DNA of 64,000 nt, taken from NCBI RefSeq assembly GCF_001039355.2, contig NW_019776057.1, positions 1 through 64,000 of the forward strand, in the 5' to 3' direction. The position numbers and the translations under genes were made by a program. The notes beneath the pieces were generated by a model that was not told the origin of the DNA, ran no database searches, and saw only the letters and a program-made list of their open reading frames with translations. The DNA comes from Lingula anatina (taxonomy: Eukaryota; Brachiopoda; Lingulata; Lingulida; Lingulidae). Positions 49,979 through 62,193 of this stretch are shown here, in pieces (the first letter of the stretch is position 1; every line of letters begins with the position of its first letter).

Positions 49979-52900
49979 ATGACAGGGGACAGAAACGTGG
50001 CCGTGCTTATGTTCTTTGCTGTGGCAATGGTAGCTGTTGTTCCTGCCCAGTCTCAGATTACCCCCGAAGAACAGAACATATCAATTGCATTTAATGACAT
50101 GTGGAACTCGCTGACAACCGCAGAGCAAGACTACTATGGGGACTGTTTCTTTCCCGCTATACATCTGCCTTGTTACTGTAAGTAATGATATAAGCAGATT
50201 TGTAATCACCATTGAAAAAACATTGAATTAAATATAATTTTAATATTAATCCTCAGGAAAGAAAAGTTATTCCGTCAGCCAAAAAATGCATGCATTGTCT
50301 GTATTAGGTATATTGGCCGGAACAAGGTGTTTAGATCCACCCGAAGGTTTTTATTAGAGATGTTATGTTGAAATTTTAAGATAAAAATATTTGGATTGCT
50401 GGTGGGTGATACATGTAAATGTAAAACATTTTCTTTGTTATCTATTTATAAAAGCTTACGTTGCTGGAGGTAGCAATAAAAAAGAGAAAGAAATGGGCTT
50501 CAAGACTGGTTAGCCCGGATTACAAACACGACTTTGTCATAAATGTAATACCTAATAATAAACAAACGTGTAAGGAGCGTAATAAAAAGGTAAGCGAGCG
50601 AGATTAACGTCAGTGGTCGGTAAAATCGTAACTGTCGGCGGTTGTTTGAATTTCCTTTAAACCGCAGTTTGGCGAATTTGTTAATTCAACTTTGCAGTTA
50701 CAAGTTTGGAGGATAAGGATTCAAATTGTTGTTATCTTCAGATAACTTTTTTTCATAAAGCGTTTAAAGACAGACTCATGAAAATCCGTTTTTCGGCATG
50801 TTTGCCGTAGGCTCCTCTTTACAAGTAACATTTGCAGTGGGTGTGTGCTGTGACAGATCATCTGACCTTAATTAAGAAATGAATCAGTTGGAAACGGGCC
50901 CTTATTCCAATTCAAAACTACTTTACCACTTACAAATGATCCTTACATGTTACAACATAATTCAAGATTGCTTTTGTCGGGTTAGCATTACCCTACCGGT
51001 CGATGAAGCGATCATTGTGTTTGCACAGAATACGCCGGTACGACACAAACAGTTGTAATACAAAATAGAGTACAATCTGTACAAGTACAATCAAGTGGCC
51101 ATTGGTCGACATATGCTTATCAAAAGTATACTAGAATTCACGGTTCAATTTTTTTCAAGTTTATACAAAGACGGATATCTAATTTTTCTGACGGACGTTA
51201 CGATCTTCCTACTTTGACTGTGACGGTATTCCTTGACATTTTTACTAAATTCGGTGATAGTAGACCATGAAACCATGGTCCAGGGACTTTGGCTGACTGT
51301 TTGACAATGGTGCAGTGACAGTGACCACTAACGATTAAATGATATGGATAACTTTACCCTTACTTACAGTTAAATATGAGGTTCTGGATTTAAAAGTTTA
51401 TTAATTCTATGGAAATTACCGGTAGCTGTGACATCTGAGAACATTTACTAGTCGGGGCTGACCAAAAGTATTTTAGTGGATGATCCTATTTTTTTACATT
51501 TCAATTTCCAATTTACATTTCCTCCTTGACCATTAGAGTTTCAGAGCGCAACCATTGGGTATTAGTAGAAACAAACTAACAATGCATTCGTCTGATTTCG
51601 ATATAACATCCCGTATAAATCAGAATTAGTCTTACTTAGAAAAGTGTGTATACATGTATATTCTCTGAGTGTTTTTCTAGTAAAACTTTTTATGAAAGAT
51701 TTCATCCCAGTTAAATGATAATAATGTATATCACACAAATGCACCGTACCCGTATGATCTCTGCTGATAAACTTCTCCTATTACTTATCCATTTCAGATT
51801 TTGGCATCTGTTATTGCCATGCCCACGGCGATATCCGCTATTTGACTTGCGATAAAAGGCAGTTCAGGTACAACACCAGTCCTGGTCATATCGGCTTTAT
51901 GGCAATGCCTCGTTTGAAAATAGGCCTTCCTAGATGTAGAATGTGGTATGTGTTGACAAGGCACGAATTCTTCAATGGCGGCCCGAAGACCCGATTGAAA
52001 GCTGTAAAATTTGGCTGCTGGAAGAGTAGCGTTACCGTCAATTACAAGAGCACGTTCACAGGAACGTACACTTTGAAAGTAAGCTTTCTCTCTCTCTCTT
52101 TCTCTCTCTCTCTCCGTATACAGCTCTTCCTATTTAAAGGTAGTTTCTTTATGCTATACTGTGCAACATCGTTGCGCGCATTAATTAACGTCATTTTTGT
52201 TGCGTGTTTTTATTCAATATTTAAAATTTTGTGCAGTAAATATTATATAATTCATCAGTTTTCTTTCCTATTTTACTGACTGATAAATGAAAGTAAGGAT
52301 TAAAATCGTGTTTAATAACTTTTAATAATCTCTTTCATGTCATTGTGACATCAGTTCATTAATTGAATTCGCCAGTGAAGCAAACAAAAATACATTACCT
52401 ATTCCGAGTTATACGACAACCATTGAAAGCGATAGTTTGGATCTCCATATTTTTCAAATTATTTTCTTTAAAAGACTTGCACGCAGCACGAAGGACTCTC
52501 ATGTCTTGTCATATTAATGGTGGCTGTTACGCCTGCCCTCATTTGGCTACTACTAGAGATTTCAAGCAGAAAGGCATATCTTAGGATAGGTCTTTAGATA
52601 TTAATCCGGAATAGAATTCCAGCCAACAGTCAAAACATGACCAATTTGGTTCAGTTTTGTTGTAGGACATGCAGGCCGTTGATTCAGCAAGTAATGATCT
52701 ACCCACATGCCGGGTATTGTCTATTCGGTTAAAAAATGGCGATTTTGTTCGCAGCTCATTCCCTTGGTTCTGTAAGTTATCTGTTATTAAAAGTCTTCTG
52801 TGTGAACCGGTAATCTCATCGTGCAACCTAAAATCCTTCCTAAGGTACCAAATTATGTACATGTACATTGCCAAAATAGGTACAGGGTCGAATCAGATGT

Positions 52901-54377
52901 TTACTCTACTGAAGTATAAAACACAAGAGAGATATGATGTTTTAATATCAGTTTTATATATTTTGAAAAGATTTATAATTTTGATGACAGTACATCGGGG
53001 AAACTGGTCATTTGAACGCCCGCATCTTTCATGAGCGTAATATAAAACAAATATCAAGCCAAAACGTCCTTAACTTGCCAATAACGAGTTTGTCTAATAT
53101 CATTTACATTACCATTATAATCTTTCAAATAAAACATTTTGCTAAACAGTTTTATTATATACCGATCTCGTGGTCGGAATGTCCATCCGTGGACTTAAAA
53201 TGGACGATCGACACGTGTGCAAAGTTATGGAATCGGACTACGGTTTCTAGAGGACTACTTTTCCATGCTGCAAACGCAGGGGGGGGGGGGGGCATTTTTC
53301 ATCCTTTTTCGTCTTTTCATCCTTTTTTCTATAATTACAGGTGATAGATGGTGGAGCTCCCTCCATCTTGACCACAACAATTGCAGGACCTGAAGACCTA
53401 CATAATGGGAAATATTTTCGCATCACGGTTGTGTGGCTAAATGCTCACATACCAGGGTGGTATCTCTGTATCGAATGCAAATTCTTCAGGATCAAGCTCT
53501 ATATTGCCCGTCACTGTATGGTGATTGTAATCCCCCCTATTTGGTGCAACCATATTCTTGGCATATGTGGCGACTGGAACACAGACCCACTTAACGACGA
53601 GACCATCCTAACCATTCCGGTGAGCGATGCTACCCCTTGGGGACCCCTCGTAGAGGCGTCTTCTCCTTTGTGGCCGTAAGTTAAAATATTTTGTATTAGC
53701 CATTACTGGTAAATTGAGTGCTTTAAGCGAGGGGGAAACTAACCCGCTTATGCACCCCCATTATAATATTGTGTATCAACTTATACTGGCAAATTCAGGG
53801 CATTAAGCGAGGGGGAAAACTAACCCCATCTCTACACCCCCCGTGTATTATAATCTTTTGGTATTAACCATTACTGATGAATTCAGGGCATTACTTGAGG
53901 GGGTAATCTCCACTCCCTTTCAATCTATCTTAACGAATTGTATAATATTATGTTTGTTGTAGTATGCATGACTTTAAACTGCTCTCTGTGGGTTTTATCT
54001 TTTGTGACGTACCTGGAAGGGAACAGAACTCGCCGTTTTGATTTATGAAAGGAAGGGGGAGCGCCCTGGTTTCACTTATGTTGACAAGTTAATTGAAACT
54101 GAATAACTTTCCTTTTCTTATCATTACTACTTATGGAGTGCCTTTCTTAGTGACCCACTTAAATGTTAATTTCCCTTTAAAGTAAATCATTTCCACGTGG
54201 CTCGGTATAATATGTGCCTTAGTCTAGATCTTATTAAATGTATAATACTTAACCCTTCTTGGCGCCCTGCTTTCAAAATTTAATGTTTCTTAACAATATC
54301 ACCTTGTGCTCACCAAATAGATAAGAAGAAAAGCAAGCGGAGTAATTAATGACACATTTCCTTTTAGGTGGCCGTAA
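49979..54377 (+). CDS. Secreted single-domain VWD-like protein, copy D (4 exons, complete)
   Basis: Exons 49979-50177, 51798-52078, 53341-53675 and 54368-54377, joined to 274 aa. Signal peptide at about residues 1-23 (MTGDRNVAVLMFFAVAMVAV..PAQS), then the VWD-like domain with GDIRYLTCD at its start and ILGICGDWN near its end. Relative to copy A it has one codon less in exon 3, an extra cysteine (GWYLCIEC instead of GWYLSIEC; 12 cysteines, not 11) and a one-codon-longer tail (WPWP) because exon 4 begins gtggccgtaa. Intron 2 carries a CT-rich tract beside the donor and an antisense Tc1-like relic. Intact and probably functional; function unknown. Confidence 0.85.
52262..52860 (-). pseudogene. 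Decayed Tc1-like transposase fragment in intron 2 of copy D
   Basis: Reverse-complement match to 18450-19012, including the region corresponding to the PWSSKSP motif and the 3' terminal sequence (here 'ctgactgataaatg' near 52274). It replaces the part of intron 2 that in copy A (about 5735-6390) holds the AT/GATA microsatellite. Inactive. Confidence 0.65.
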
Positions 54378-56300
54378 ATGGACAAGACCCCGGACGCCTC
54401 CAATTACTCCGAACTACTTTTGCACGTATCTTACTTCTGGCTGGTTAAAATGCTTTGAGATAGCTTTCAGAATTATTTCTTCACTGTTATGGCACGCGTT
54501 TGTCCATAATTAATAATAACAAATATTAAAAATAACGCCAAGGGCGTGTTTGCAAATGTATTAATGAAATCACAAGCGTAACAATATCGGCCATTGATTT
54601 GAAAGCTATGGCCTTTATGACTTTATTTGGAAATACAATGTGTATGTATGTTAATTTTTACTTTTTCTAGAAATAAGTAATTTCGTAATTAAGTAATTAA
54701 TAAAGTCGAGGCACAGCATAGACTTCGCTTATAATTACTAGCATGAGAATCGCATGACCTGTTGGCGACAAGCAATGTCAAAATTATTACAGACTTTTGT
54801 GCTTTCTTGATAATGAAGAAAAGGTCAGCTCATGGACGTGCATGTAATAAGAGACTAAGGGTACTGAAATCAGTCGATGGTGTGAGCTAAAGGGGAGTGC
54901 TGGACGCCCCCTCAAAACTTACATCCAAATATATGGACACAAGACCACTTGGGACCCATGTGATGCCATTGAAACTGTTTAAATAACTAGCAATCCGTTA
55001 TTTCGTAGTCTTGCAACTTGCAAACATCCTTTGCTTCTGAAAGGACCTTCCGTCAGCGGTCTAAAATGATCTTTACTTAAACGGAGGCAATCCTGTATCG
55101 ACTAAAAGACAAAATGACGAACGGAAATCAACAATGGACACTGAATATTGAAACTGGTGGTGCTCGCAATTCTTTTGGTTCTTCGTTGACTTTTCTTACA
55201 TGTTTAAATATTGACAACCGTTGAAATTTTTGTATATAACCCTGAGGACATATAATATGGTTATTAATATAGAGGTGTTCACGTTTCTTAATTTAAGCTA
55301 TAACCTCTGTTTTCTTTGATTCATTTCTACAGTTCGACAGAGTGGTCAAACTGAATAGGAAATTGTCAATCTTAGTTACGCAACTGCACACCATAAATGT
55401 TAAAACGAAAAAAGTATGTACCGTTGAAGCAAAGAAATATTTGAGAAAAATTCTAGAAACACATTCTGCATTGTACTATGGCATTTATAGCGTATGCGGG
55501 TGCTTATTATTGGAAACGTGTATTACATGGTATCATATAATTTTGATTTTTTAAAAACATTGGTTGTCGTTCAAATCTCCTGTGTTTCGCCGTGCTTGTG
55601 CTGAAGCATAATAAAATGTTGTTAAACATATGTACTTTGTTTTTCTTAATTTTTGTTTGCAGCATGCATTGATAAACAGTGCAATGCAAAAAAATATGAT
55701 ATTTTTTTTTATAATTTCGTTCTCGAGGAAAATATATTCTATGCGAATCAGGCAAATTATTTAAGACAAAAAGCTCAGGCTAATTTAACTGATAGTAGTA
55801 CATCAAGAGGGTTTATTCTTTCCAATACCTGACCTGTTTACAGCTTATAAAGAAATAAAACAAGAAGAAAATACATCAGGAGCTTAAAGTAAGTGAAACG
55901 TGCCTTTGGTGTCCTCCACTGAATCTGCCATTGCATGTTTCGTAGCTTCAAAGCAATTTAAAAAATCTAAAACGAAAAAAGTCATCGCCAGTGCACGGCG
56001 TAAATTGATACATAAAATCACTGTCCACTGTTTTCATATTAAATGGATTTTTTCACAAAAAAAATCACTGATTGAATCAGTAAATAAGCTTATGATATTA
56101 AAAAATCAAATCCACAGTATTGTGCAGTATCCTCTGGAGGATGCACCTGGCGCGTAAACTCAAAAAGTTTTGAAACTTTGGTGGAGCGATGGGGTTCCAC
56201 ATAGCACAGACACAAACCATCGCATCTGAGAGAGGGGTCATCCATACCATCTTTGGCTTCTTTTAGCCTCTAATCGCTAAAAATATCAATTTGGCCAATA
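54378..56300 (+). repeat. 3' flank of VWD copy D
   Basis: Paralogous to 7940-9990 and 42081-44117. It includes the conserved block 54761-54907 and AATAAA near 54697 and 55610. Transcript end not determinable. Confidence 0.6.
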
Positions 56301-57840
56301 AGGTCAATTTGGGAGAAGTATTACCCTTGTCTCTTTTCCACTATGTTGATAATTGAATACTGTCCACAGCAATGACTGAATGGTTACCGAATGATGCTAA
56401 CGCCGTTTCAGCGCATTGGTAGTCGCTATTGCAGTAACTGATACCCTGACGCTGCTAGGTCGATTTTTATTCTTTAATTTGTGAAATAATTAGTGTTGCG
56501 ATTTTGCTAATCGAGTTTACAAAACCAGTCAGATTCAAAACACAAACGACATCACACGAAGTGTAAAGCCTTCGTGAGTATATGACTTAAAATATTTTCT
56601 TTCTAGTATCTACTGATAAATAAGTTTCTTGAAGCGTACACCGGTATGAAGATGCCTGATGTTGGAAAGGGTAGGTCTAGCTACTGTAACCACGCATTAA
56701 GCACTGGGTAAAGTAACGTTTACGTGGAACGCTCTTCTACTTTATTGGACAGCATAACGATTGGATAAGAATGCTTTGATGCTGAACGACAATTTACACA
56801 CACGCAAACACACACACACACAAACAGACACACACACATCCTATATAACCTTCTCCTTGTTGTTCAGCTGATGCGGTCTATAACCAACTTCTAAGGCAAT
56901 CCGCACACACGCACACACTCACACGCGCGCGCGCGAGCACACATAATTAGTCCTATATAACCTTCTCCTTGTTGCTCAGCTGATGCGGTTTATAACCAAC
57001 TTCTAAGGCAACCCGCACACTGGAGGATCAGAGGTCGTGATGAATGAGATTTTGCCTTTCCGTTGGTGTATCAATAAATGTAAAACGGGGCCATTTGCTA
57101 TTCTATACTAGTGTATGCATGGCTACTAGTATGCGGTGTAATTATTTTCTTAGTTGATTTCACACTTTGCTTTTAAGCATTTATAATTAAAATTATAAGT
57201 GTCTCAAGAAGAGTAATTTGACTACTGATAAGTGAAGTAAAAGCTGGTTAAGCTAAACTTACACCACGCTAATGCTGTTCTCTATTGTGCCAACTGATTT
57301 ATACACAACGAATGGTCCCATCTGTCCATCATTTTAGTAGAGATGTCGTTTTCAACTGATGATATATGTACCACTGCATATGCTAATAGCACGGACAACA
57401 TCTAATTTTTTGAAGCATATTTAATAACGATACTGTTTAAGGTTTGGAGGATTCACTGAAGACCTGGTGTAAACTGTAAGTAATGGAGAATATAATAATA
57501 CGGCAAATAATACGGCAAATAAATTTAAGAAATGATCTCACGCAAACTCATGGCATGCTGCCCATGTTTGAGACCTTTTTATTAACATTACGTATATTTG
57601 AGCCAAATGTGCAACTGCTTCACTTTGATTTGTGCTGTGCAGAGCTTATGCTGCTATAGTACAACGTGTAAAAACACAGATACTCCTCTGCTGCCTAGTT
57701 ACCGTATGAATGACTGACCTCTCACAAATCTTTAGTGTGAAATTATGTTGAATAGACGTTTAAGTAAAGCGAGGAAAGGTTCAACATTGTTGCGGAGATG
57801 ATATCAGAAAAATGTTGAAGATGGTTTATTTTTACACTAT

Positions 57841-57879
<39 letters not shown>

Positions 57880-60269
57880 TTGTTATTATATTTTCGTCCT
57901 GTTGGCTTCGGAAATGGCTAGGGTGCGTTCATATTAAATACAACTCAATTTTTACCAAAGCCACAGGTGACAGTGCAGATTTCAGCCAAGAAAAAATATT
58001 TTTTTCTAAACCCGCTCACTATACAGGTCTATGCGCCTTTGCGGTCGTTTGGTCGGTAACAGAAACTTGGACTGGGTTGCCCCTTGGTGACAGCAAACGC
58101 GGACCATGGGTACTGTCCAGTTTGATAAGGACCTTCTAACGATTGTAGGGAGAAGGTTGGCGTTTGGGTTCATTAGTAACGCAGTTGATGCTTTTCTTAC
58201 TTTCAGTATGCTTATTCGTACCCTCTATCTGGTCCACTGATTGGTTTTTCACTGGATATTCACAGGTAATGCCTCTGGCTAAATATGGTCTTCAAAATAT
58301 TACTATTAGTGGAGTTTAGAGGTGTATCTAACTTAAATGATAAATGTGAGTGAAATTCAAAGTAAAATAAGTCTTGCTGCCGCTCGCGTGTAAGGACAAC
58401 CGATGTGTTTTATTATTTCGATGCTTATAAAAGAGCTTAGAAATTGAAAGGTTCTTAGTAGGAAATGTTGATGAGTATACGTATGCTGTTATTGGTCTGA
58501 TATGAACGCATTACGATAACCTGAAAATATCCGTCCAATGACATGGCTCCTTGCAAACCCCATGACTTGACTGGGTTAGCTATCTGCTGGCTGAGAGTAA
58601 TAAAGAAAGTACCGTTAAGGTGGAAAGATGGAGTGTAAGAAATGTCGTCGTATTAATTCCCTATCTGAAATGCGTTATTTTGCGGAGAGATTTGTTTGCT
58701 ATTTAAAAAGGTAGGTTAGTCTTGCTATTTCAACACTCTGGCACACAAAGACATGCTGAAAAACCTACTTGATACACAATCTTGAAGTCACAATCTTAAT
58801 CAACTACGTAATTACAGCTCACTAGAAGAACCATCGGTGTTTTACAAATTAGTTGCCAAAATATGATGTCTGACTCAAGGCCTTAACATCACAAAACTAA
58901 GTATTTTGAAGGGGTATTAGGGAATTGTTGGGGGGATGGGGTAAATTTACATATTTACTGTGTGTTTGGGATGCACCAGTGTTAGAAAATTACTGATAGC
59001 TGATGTTTTTAACCACAGGATTCTTACAAATGGCGATTTTTCAGTTTAACAAAATGTGAAAAATCAACTCAATGTATAGTAAGTTTGCAGCAAATGTCTT
59101 TCCTGTTGATTGATTATACGATGAATCTGCATCTTTTTTGCTAACCAACAAACCACTGCGTTTTAAAATATTCAGTATTTTTGTGTGGTAATTTATCTTT
59201 CGTGTGGCATAACATATTTTAATTTGAAGGATTAGCGCTTGATAAAAAGTTCATTCCATATGAAGAAAAGTGCTATGAAAACTGTGTCTTGTTAAGTTTC
59301 CCAAGAGCACTAAAAGAGGTGACAGAAGTAAGGAACCCTTCTGTGTTACACAAAATACAAATATATATTTGATTAAAATTCTTCTGTGCTGATTAACTGA
59401 GGTGTTGGTTTAAATGCATCACGTTAACATTCAGCTCTTTGTGTAACATTAAAATGATTTCAATCATTATCCAGTACAGTGTTCAGTATAATCATGCACC
59501 TTGGCAAAAGTTAAGAAGCGTGTTGGAAATGTATGGAAAATCAAAGCGGCCATGCTGCATGACTGCAATGCCTCATTTTATCAGTTTTGTGGTCTACACT
59601 TTTGAAAATGAATATGAAGATTGCCATCAAAAGTGCATAAAAATGAAGACGTTTAATTAAACTTGAAGCAAGTCACCGGTACCAGCAAAATTTTTCTCGA
59701 CAGACTAGAAAAATACCACGCATTTCAATTAATTGCGCAGTTTGTGCCTACTGATGTATTTCGCTGTCTCCTATGATTTGAATAAATAATGTCAATTAAG
59801 TGTAGCTAGAAAAGATTGATTTTCGTTCACTTCTAACTGCGTTGAGATATAACTAAGGTAAAATTTATAATGCCGTCTCTTATCCATAATCTAAATATCA
59901 ATTTAGAATTTGAGAATCGGGTGTGCCCTGTCCACTGACACAGTGAAGATGTCATATTTTCAAGTATTTTAGAAAAATTCCATAATCAGCTCATTCTTAC
60001 ATGGACGTTTGATAAACATGTATAAAAATTGCATTTAGGAATCATTTAGGAACATTTAAAATGTTGTCAAAAAGCTTTAGATGCCAAAAGAAGGCAACAG
60101 TGACCCAACCGGACGTCGGTAATTTGAGAGATATGAAATCGACATTGGTTTTTAAGCAAAATTTATGAAAACACTATCAACACATGCTTAGAATGACGGT
60201 TTTCTGCAAAAGACTGGCCTCCTTTGGAAAAGATTCAAAAAGAGACGAGGCACAGTTGTGGCAATTAAG
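56301..60269. repeat. Intergenic spacer and upstream region of VWD unit E
   Basis: Paralogous to 22379-28750 and 44180-49829. It lacks both the 725 bp element and the foldback element, so it supplies empty sites. It keeps the duplicated CA/'cctatataaccttctccttg' block (56840-56900 and 56950-57010) seen in unit D. An ATTT tract lies at 57838-57882. It is shorter than in unit B: the part equivalent to about 25020-25380 is missing near 58030. Confidence 0.65.
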
Positions 60270-60368
60270 ACGCATGCGCACGCTTCGTATGCCACCGTGG
60301 CGAAAGCGGTCTTTACGCCCACTTACAAATGAATATATAAGATGGGTGGAGGAGATAAAATATCAGTT
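60270..60368 (+). promoter_or_regulatory. Core promoter of VWD copy E
   Basis: ACGCATGCGC at 60270-60279, TATATAAG at 60334-60341 and TCAGTT at 60363-60368 (A at 60365), with the ATG at 60419. Geometry as in copies A, B and D. Confidence 0.75.
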
Positions 60369-60418
60369 GCTGTGCGCCTCTCCTTGAACACCAGTGCCAG
60401 AAAGATTCCAGCTTGAAG

Positions 60419-60617
60419 ATGACAGGAGACAGAAACGTGGCCGTGCTTATGTTCCTTGCTGTGGCAATGGTAGCTTTTGTTTCTGTCCAGGCTCAGCTTA
60501 CCCCAGAAGAACAGAACATATCAATTGCATTTAATGACATGTGGAACTCACTGACACCCGAAGAGCAAGCCTACTATGGGGACTGTGCGTTTCCTGTTAC
60601 ACCCCTGCCTTGTTACT
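60419..60617 (+). CDS. VWD copy E, exon 1 (gene continues past the window)
   Basis: 199 nt, phase 1 end, donor GTAAGT. It encodes a signal peptide and N-terminus like those of the other copies (QLTPEEQNISIAFNDMWNSL, then YYGDCAFPVTPLPCY). Intron 1 similarity to copy A continues to about 63350 (for example 'tatgacacgttcgctttc' at 63219 against 4116). By that alignment exon 2 would lie a few hundred bases beyond 64000. Confidence 0.8.
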
Positions 60618-61023
60618 GTAAGTAATGATATTACTAGATTTGTACATGCAATTATCATTGAAAAAAGCATCGAATTAAATGTCTTTCTTTATTATTATTA
60701 TCTGAGAAAGAAAAGTTATTCTGTGAGTCAAAACAGAGACCATTGTCTACATTAGGTACGGACAGAACACGGTGTTTAGATGCATGTAAATACTTTTATT
60801 AGGGATGCCGTGTTGAAATACAATATGTAATATGTGGATTGCCGGAGGGTGATAAATGCATTGTAGAACATTTTCTTTGTTTCTTTTTATAAACAAGCTT
60901 ACTTTGGTAGGGATAGCAATAAAAAAGAGAAAGGTGTCAAAAAGTTAAAAGCTAATAATAAGCAAACATGTAAGGAGCGGAATAAGAAACAAGCGAGCGA
61001 GAGTTACGGTAGTGTTCATTATA

Positions 61024-62191
61024 CACTCTTGCCCAAAATGGTTGGTACACGGAAATTTTGGGATGCATATCGCCCTGTTTCTTTCATTATTATTGATATT
61101 ACCAAATTAATAATGTTTATATTGTTAAATATGTGAAGCTGGAGGATTGGTTAAGTCAAGGAGAAACAACCAATGCAAATGTGAAAAAAACGTTAATTTA
61201 TTTAGGGTTCTTTTTTCTCATGCCCCCAAAAAGAGTACTTTTTTTACATAACAGTACCAAGTGAAAAATTAAACATAAATTTATACTGTGATTGACAATT
61301 AATATGAAATTAGGGAAAATTGTCAAGAAACATCTTCAGAGTTCATTATTAATCTAAATAGCGGGTATGCCCACCCCGAGCTTGGATAATGGCCGCCAGA
61401 CGGCGTGGCATACTGTGAACTAGAGTTACAGCTCTTTGAAGAAGAAGTCTGGTCCATTCATCTTGAAGGGCATCTGGCAGTTCATCTAGATTTGCAGGGG
61501 TAGGGTTTCTCCTCTGAATAGCACGACCAAGTTCGTCCCATATGTGCTCAGTTGGGTTTGCATCTGGGCTTCTTGCTGGCTGTGGCATCAGCTGAATGTT
61601 GTTTTGTCGGATAAAGTCTGCAATTAAGCGGGCTGTGTGTGGAGTTGGATTGTCATGTTGCAATCTAAAATTGTCTCTGTTTATCCCTCTTGCGAACGGC
61701 TCCAGGTTCTGCTGGAGAATGTATCTGTATCTGGCAGCGTTAAGGTTTTCATCCAGAGGAAGCAATGGGCAAATACTGTTGCTGCAAATGGCACCCCAAA
61801 CATGTACAGAACCACCTCCCTCAGCTATGAGAGTGCGTAGGCTTCCTGGGGAGAGGCTGTTAACTGAAACTATCCAGGAAACAATAGCTGGAGGAGGTGG
61901 TTATGTACATGTACATGTTTGGGGTGCCATTTGCAGCAGCGGTATTTGCCCATTGCTTCCTCTGGATTATGTGAAAAAGGTTCTTTTTAGGGGGCATGAG
62001 AAAAAAACCCTAAATAAGTTAACGCTTTTTTCACATTTGCATTGGTTGTTTCTCCTTGACTTAACCAATCCTCCAGCTTCACATATTTAACAATATAAAC
62101 ATGATTAATTTGGTAATATCAATAATAATAAAAGAAACAGGGCGATATGCATCCCAAAATTTCCGTGTATCAACCATTTTGGGCAAGAGTG
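61024..62191 (-). mobile_element. Tc1-like DNA transposon with long inverted repeats
   Basis: 1168 bp, flanked by TA (61022-61023 and 62192-62193), the Tc1/mariner target. Both ends begin CACTCTTGCCCAAAATGGTT and the inverted repeats extend over roughly 200 bp. Intron 1 of copy D has no insertion at the equivalent place (about 50605-50640). The interior holds a broken transposase (next entry) and an inverted duplication, so it is non-autonomous now. Confidence 0.85.
61349..61840 (-). pseudogene. Tc1-family transposase, C-terminal part
   Basis: The minus-strand frame reads EGGGSVHVWGAICSNSICPL, then LPLDENLNAARYRYILQ, QHDNPTPHTARLIADF, PARSPDANPTEHIWDELGRA, and ends IIQARGGHTRYLD. This is the second half of a Tc1 DDE transposase. 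The second catalytic Asp (HDN) and the third acidic position (PTEH) are present, but the DNA-binding domains and first Asp are gone. Only an alternative start codon lies near 61765, so no real start survives. On the + strand at about 61830-61965 a second copy of the GGGxVHVWGAIC..PLLPLD part appears, preceded by RRLPGERLLTETIQETIAG, showing an internal inversion. Confidence 0.82.
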
Positions 62192-62193
62192 TA

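Noticed and set aside
61596-62090. 164-codon + strand frame inside the Tc1-like element as a separate gene
   Set aside because: Its first part is antisense to the transposase and its second part is the inverted transposase segment running into the terminal repeat.
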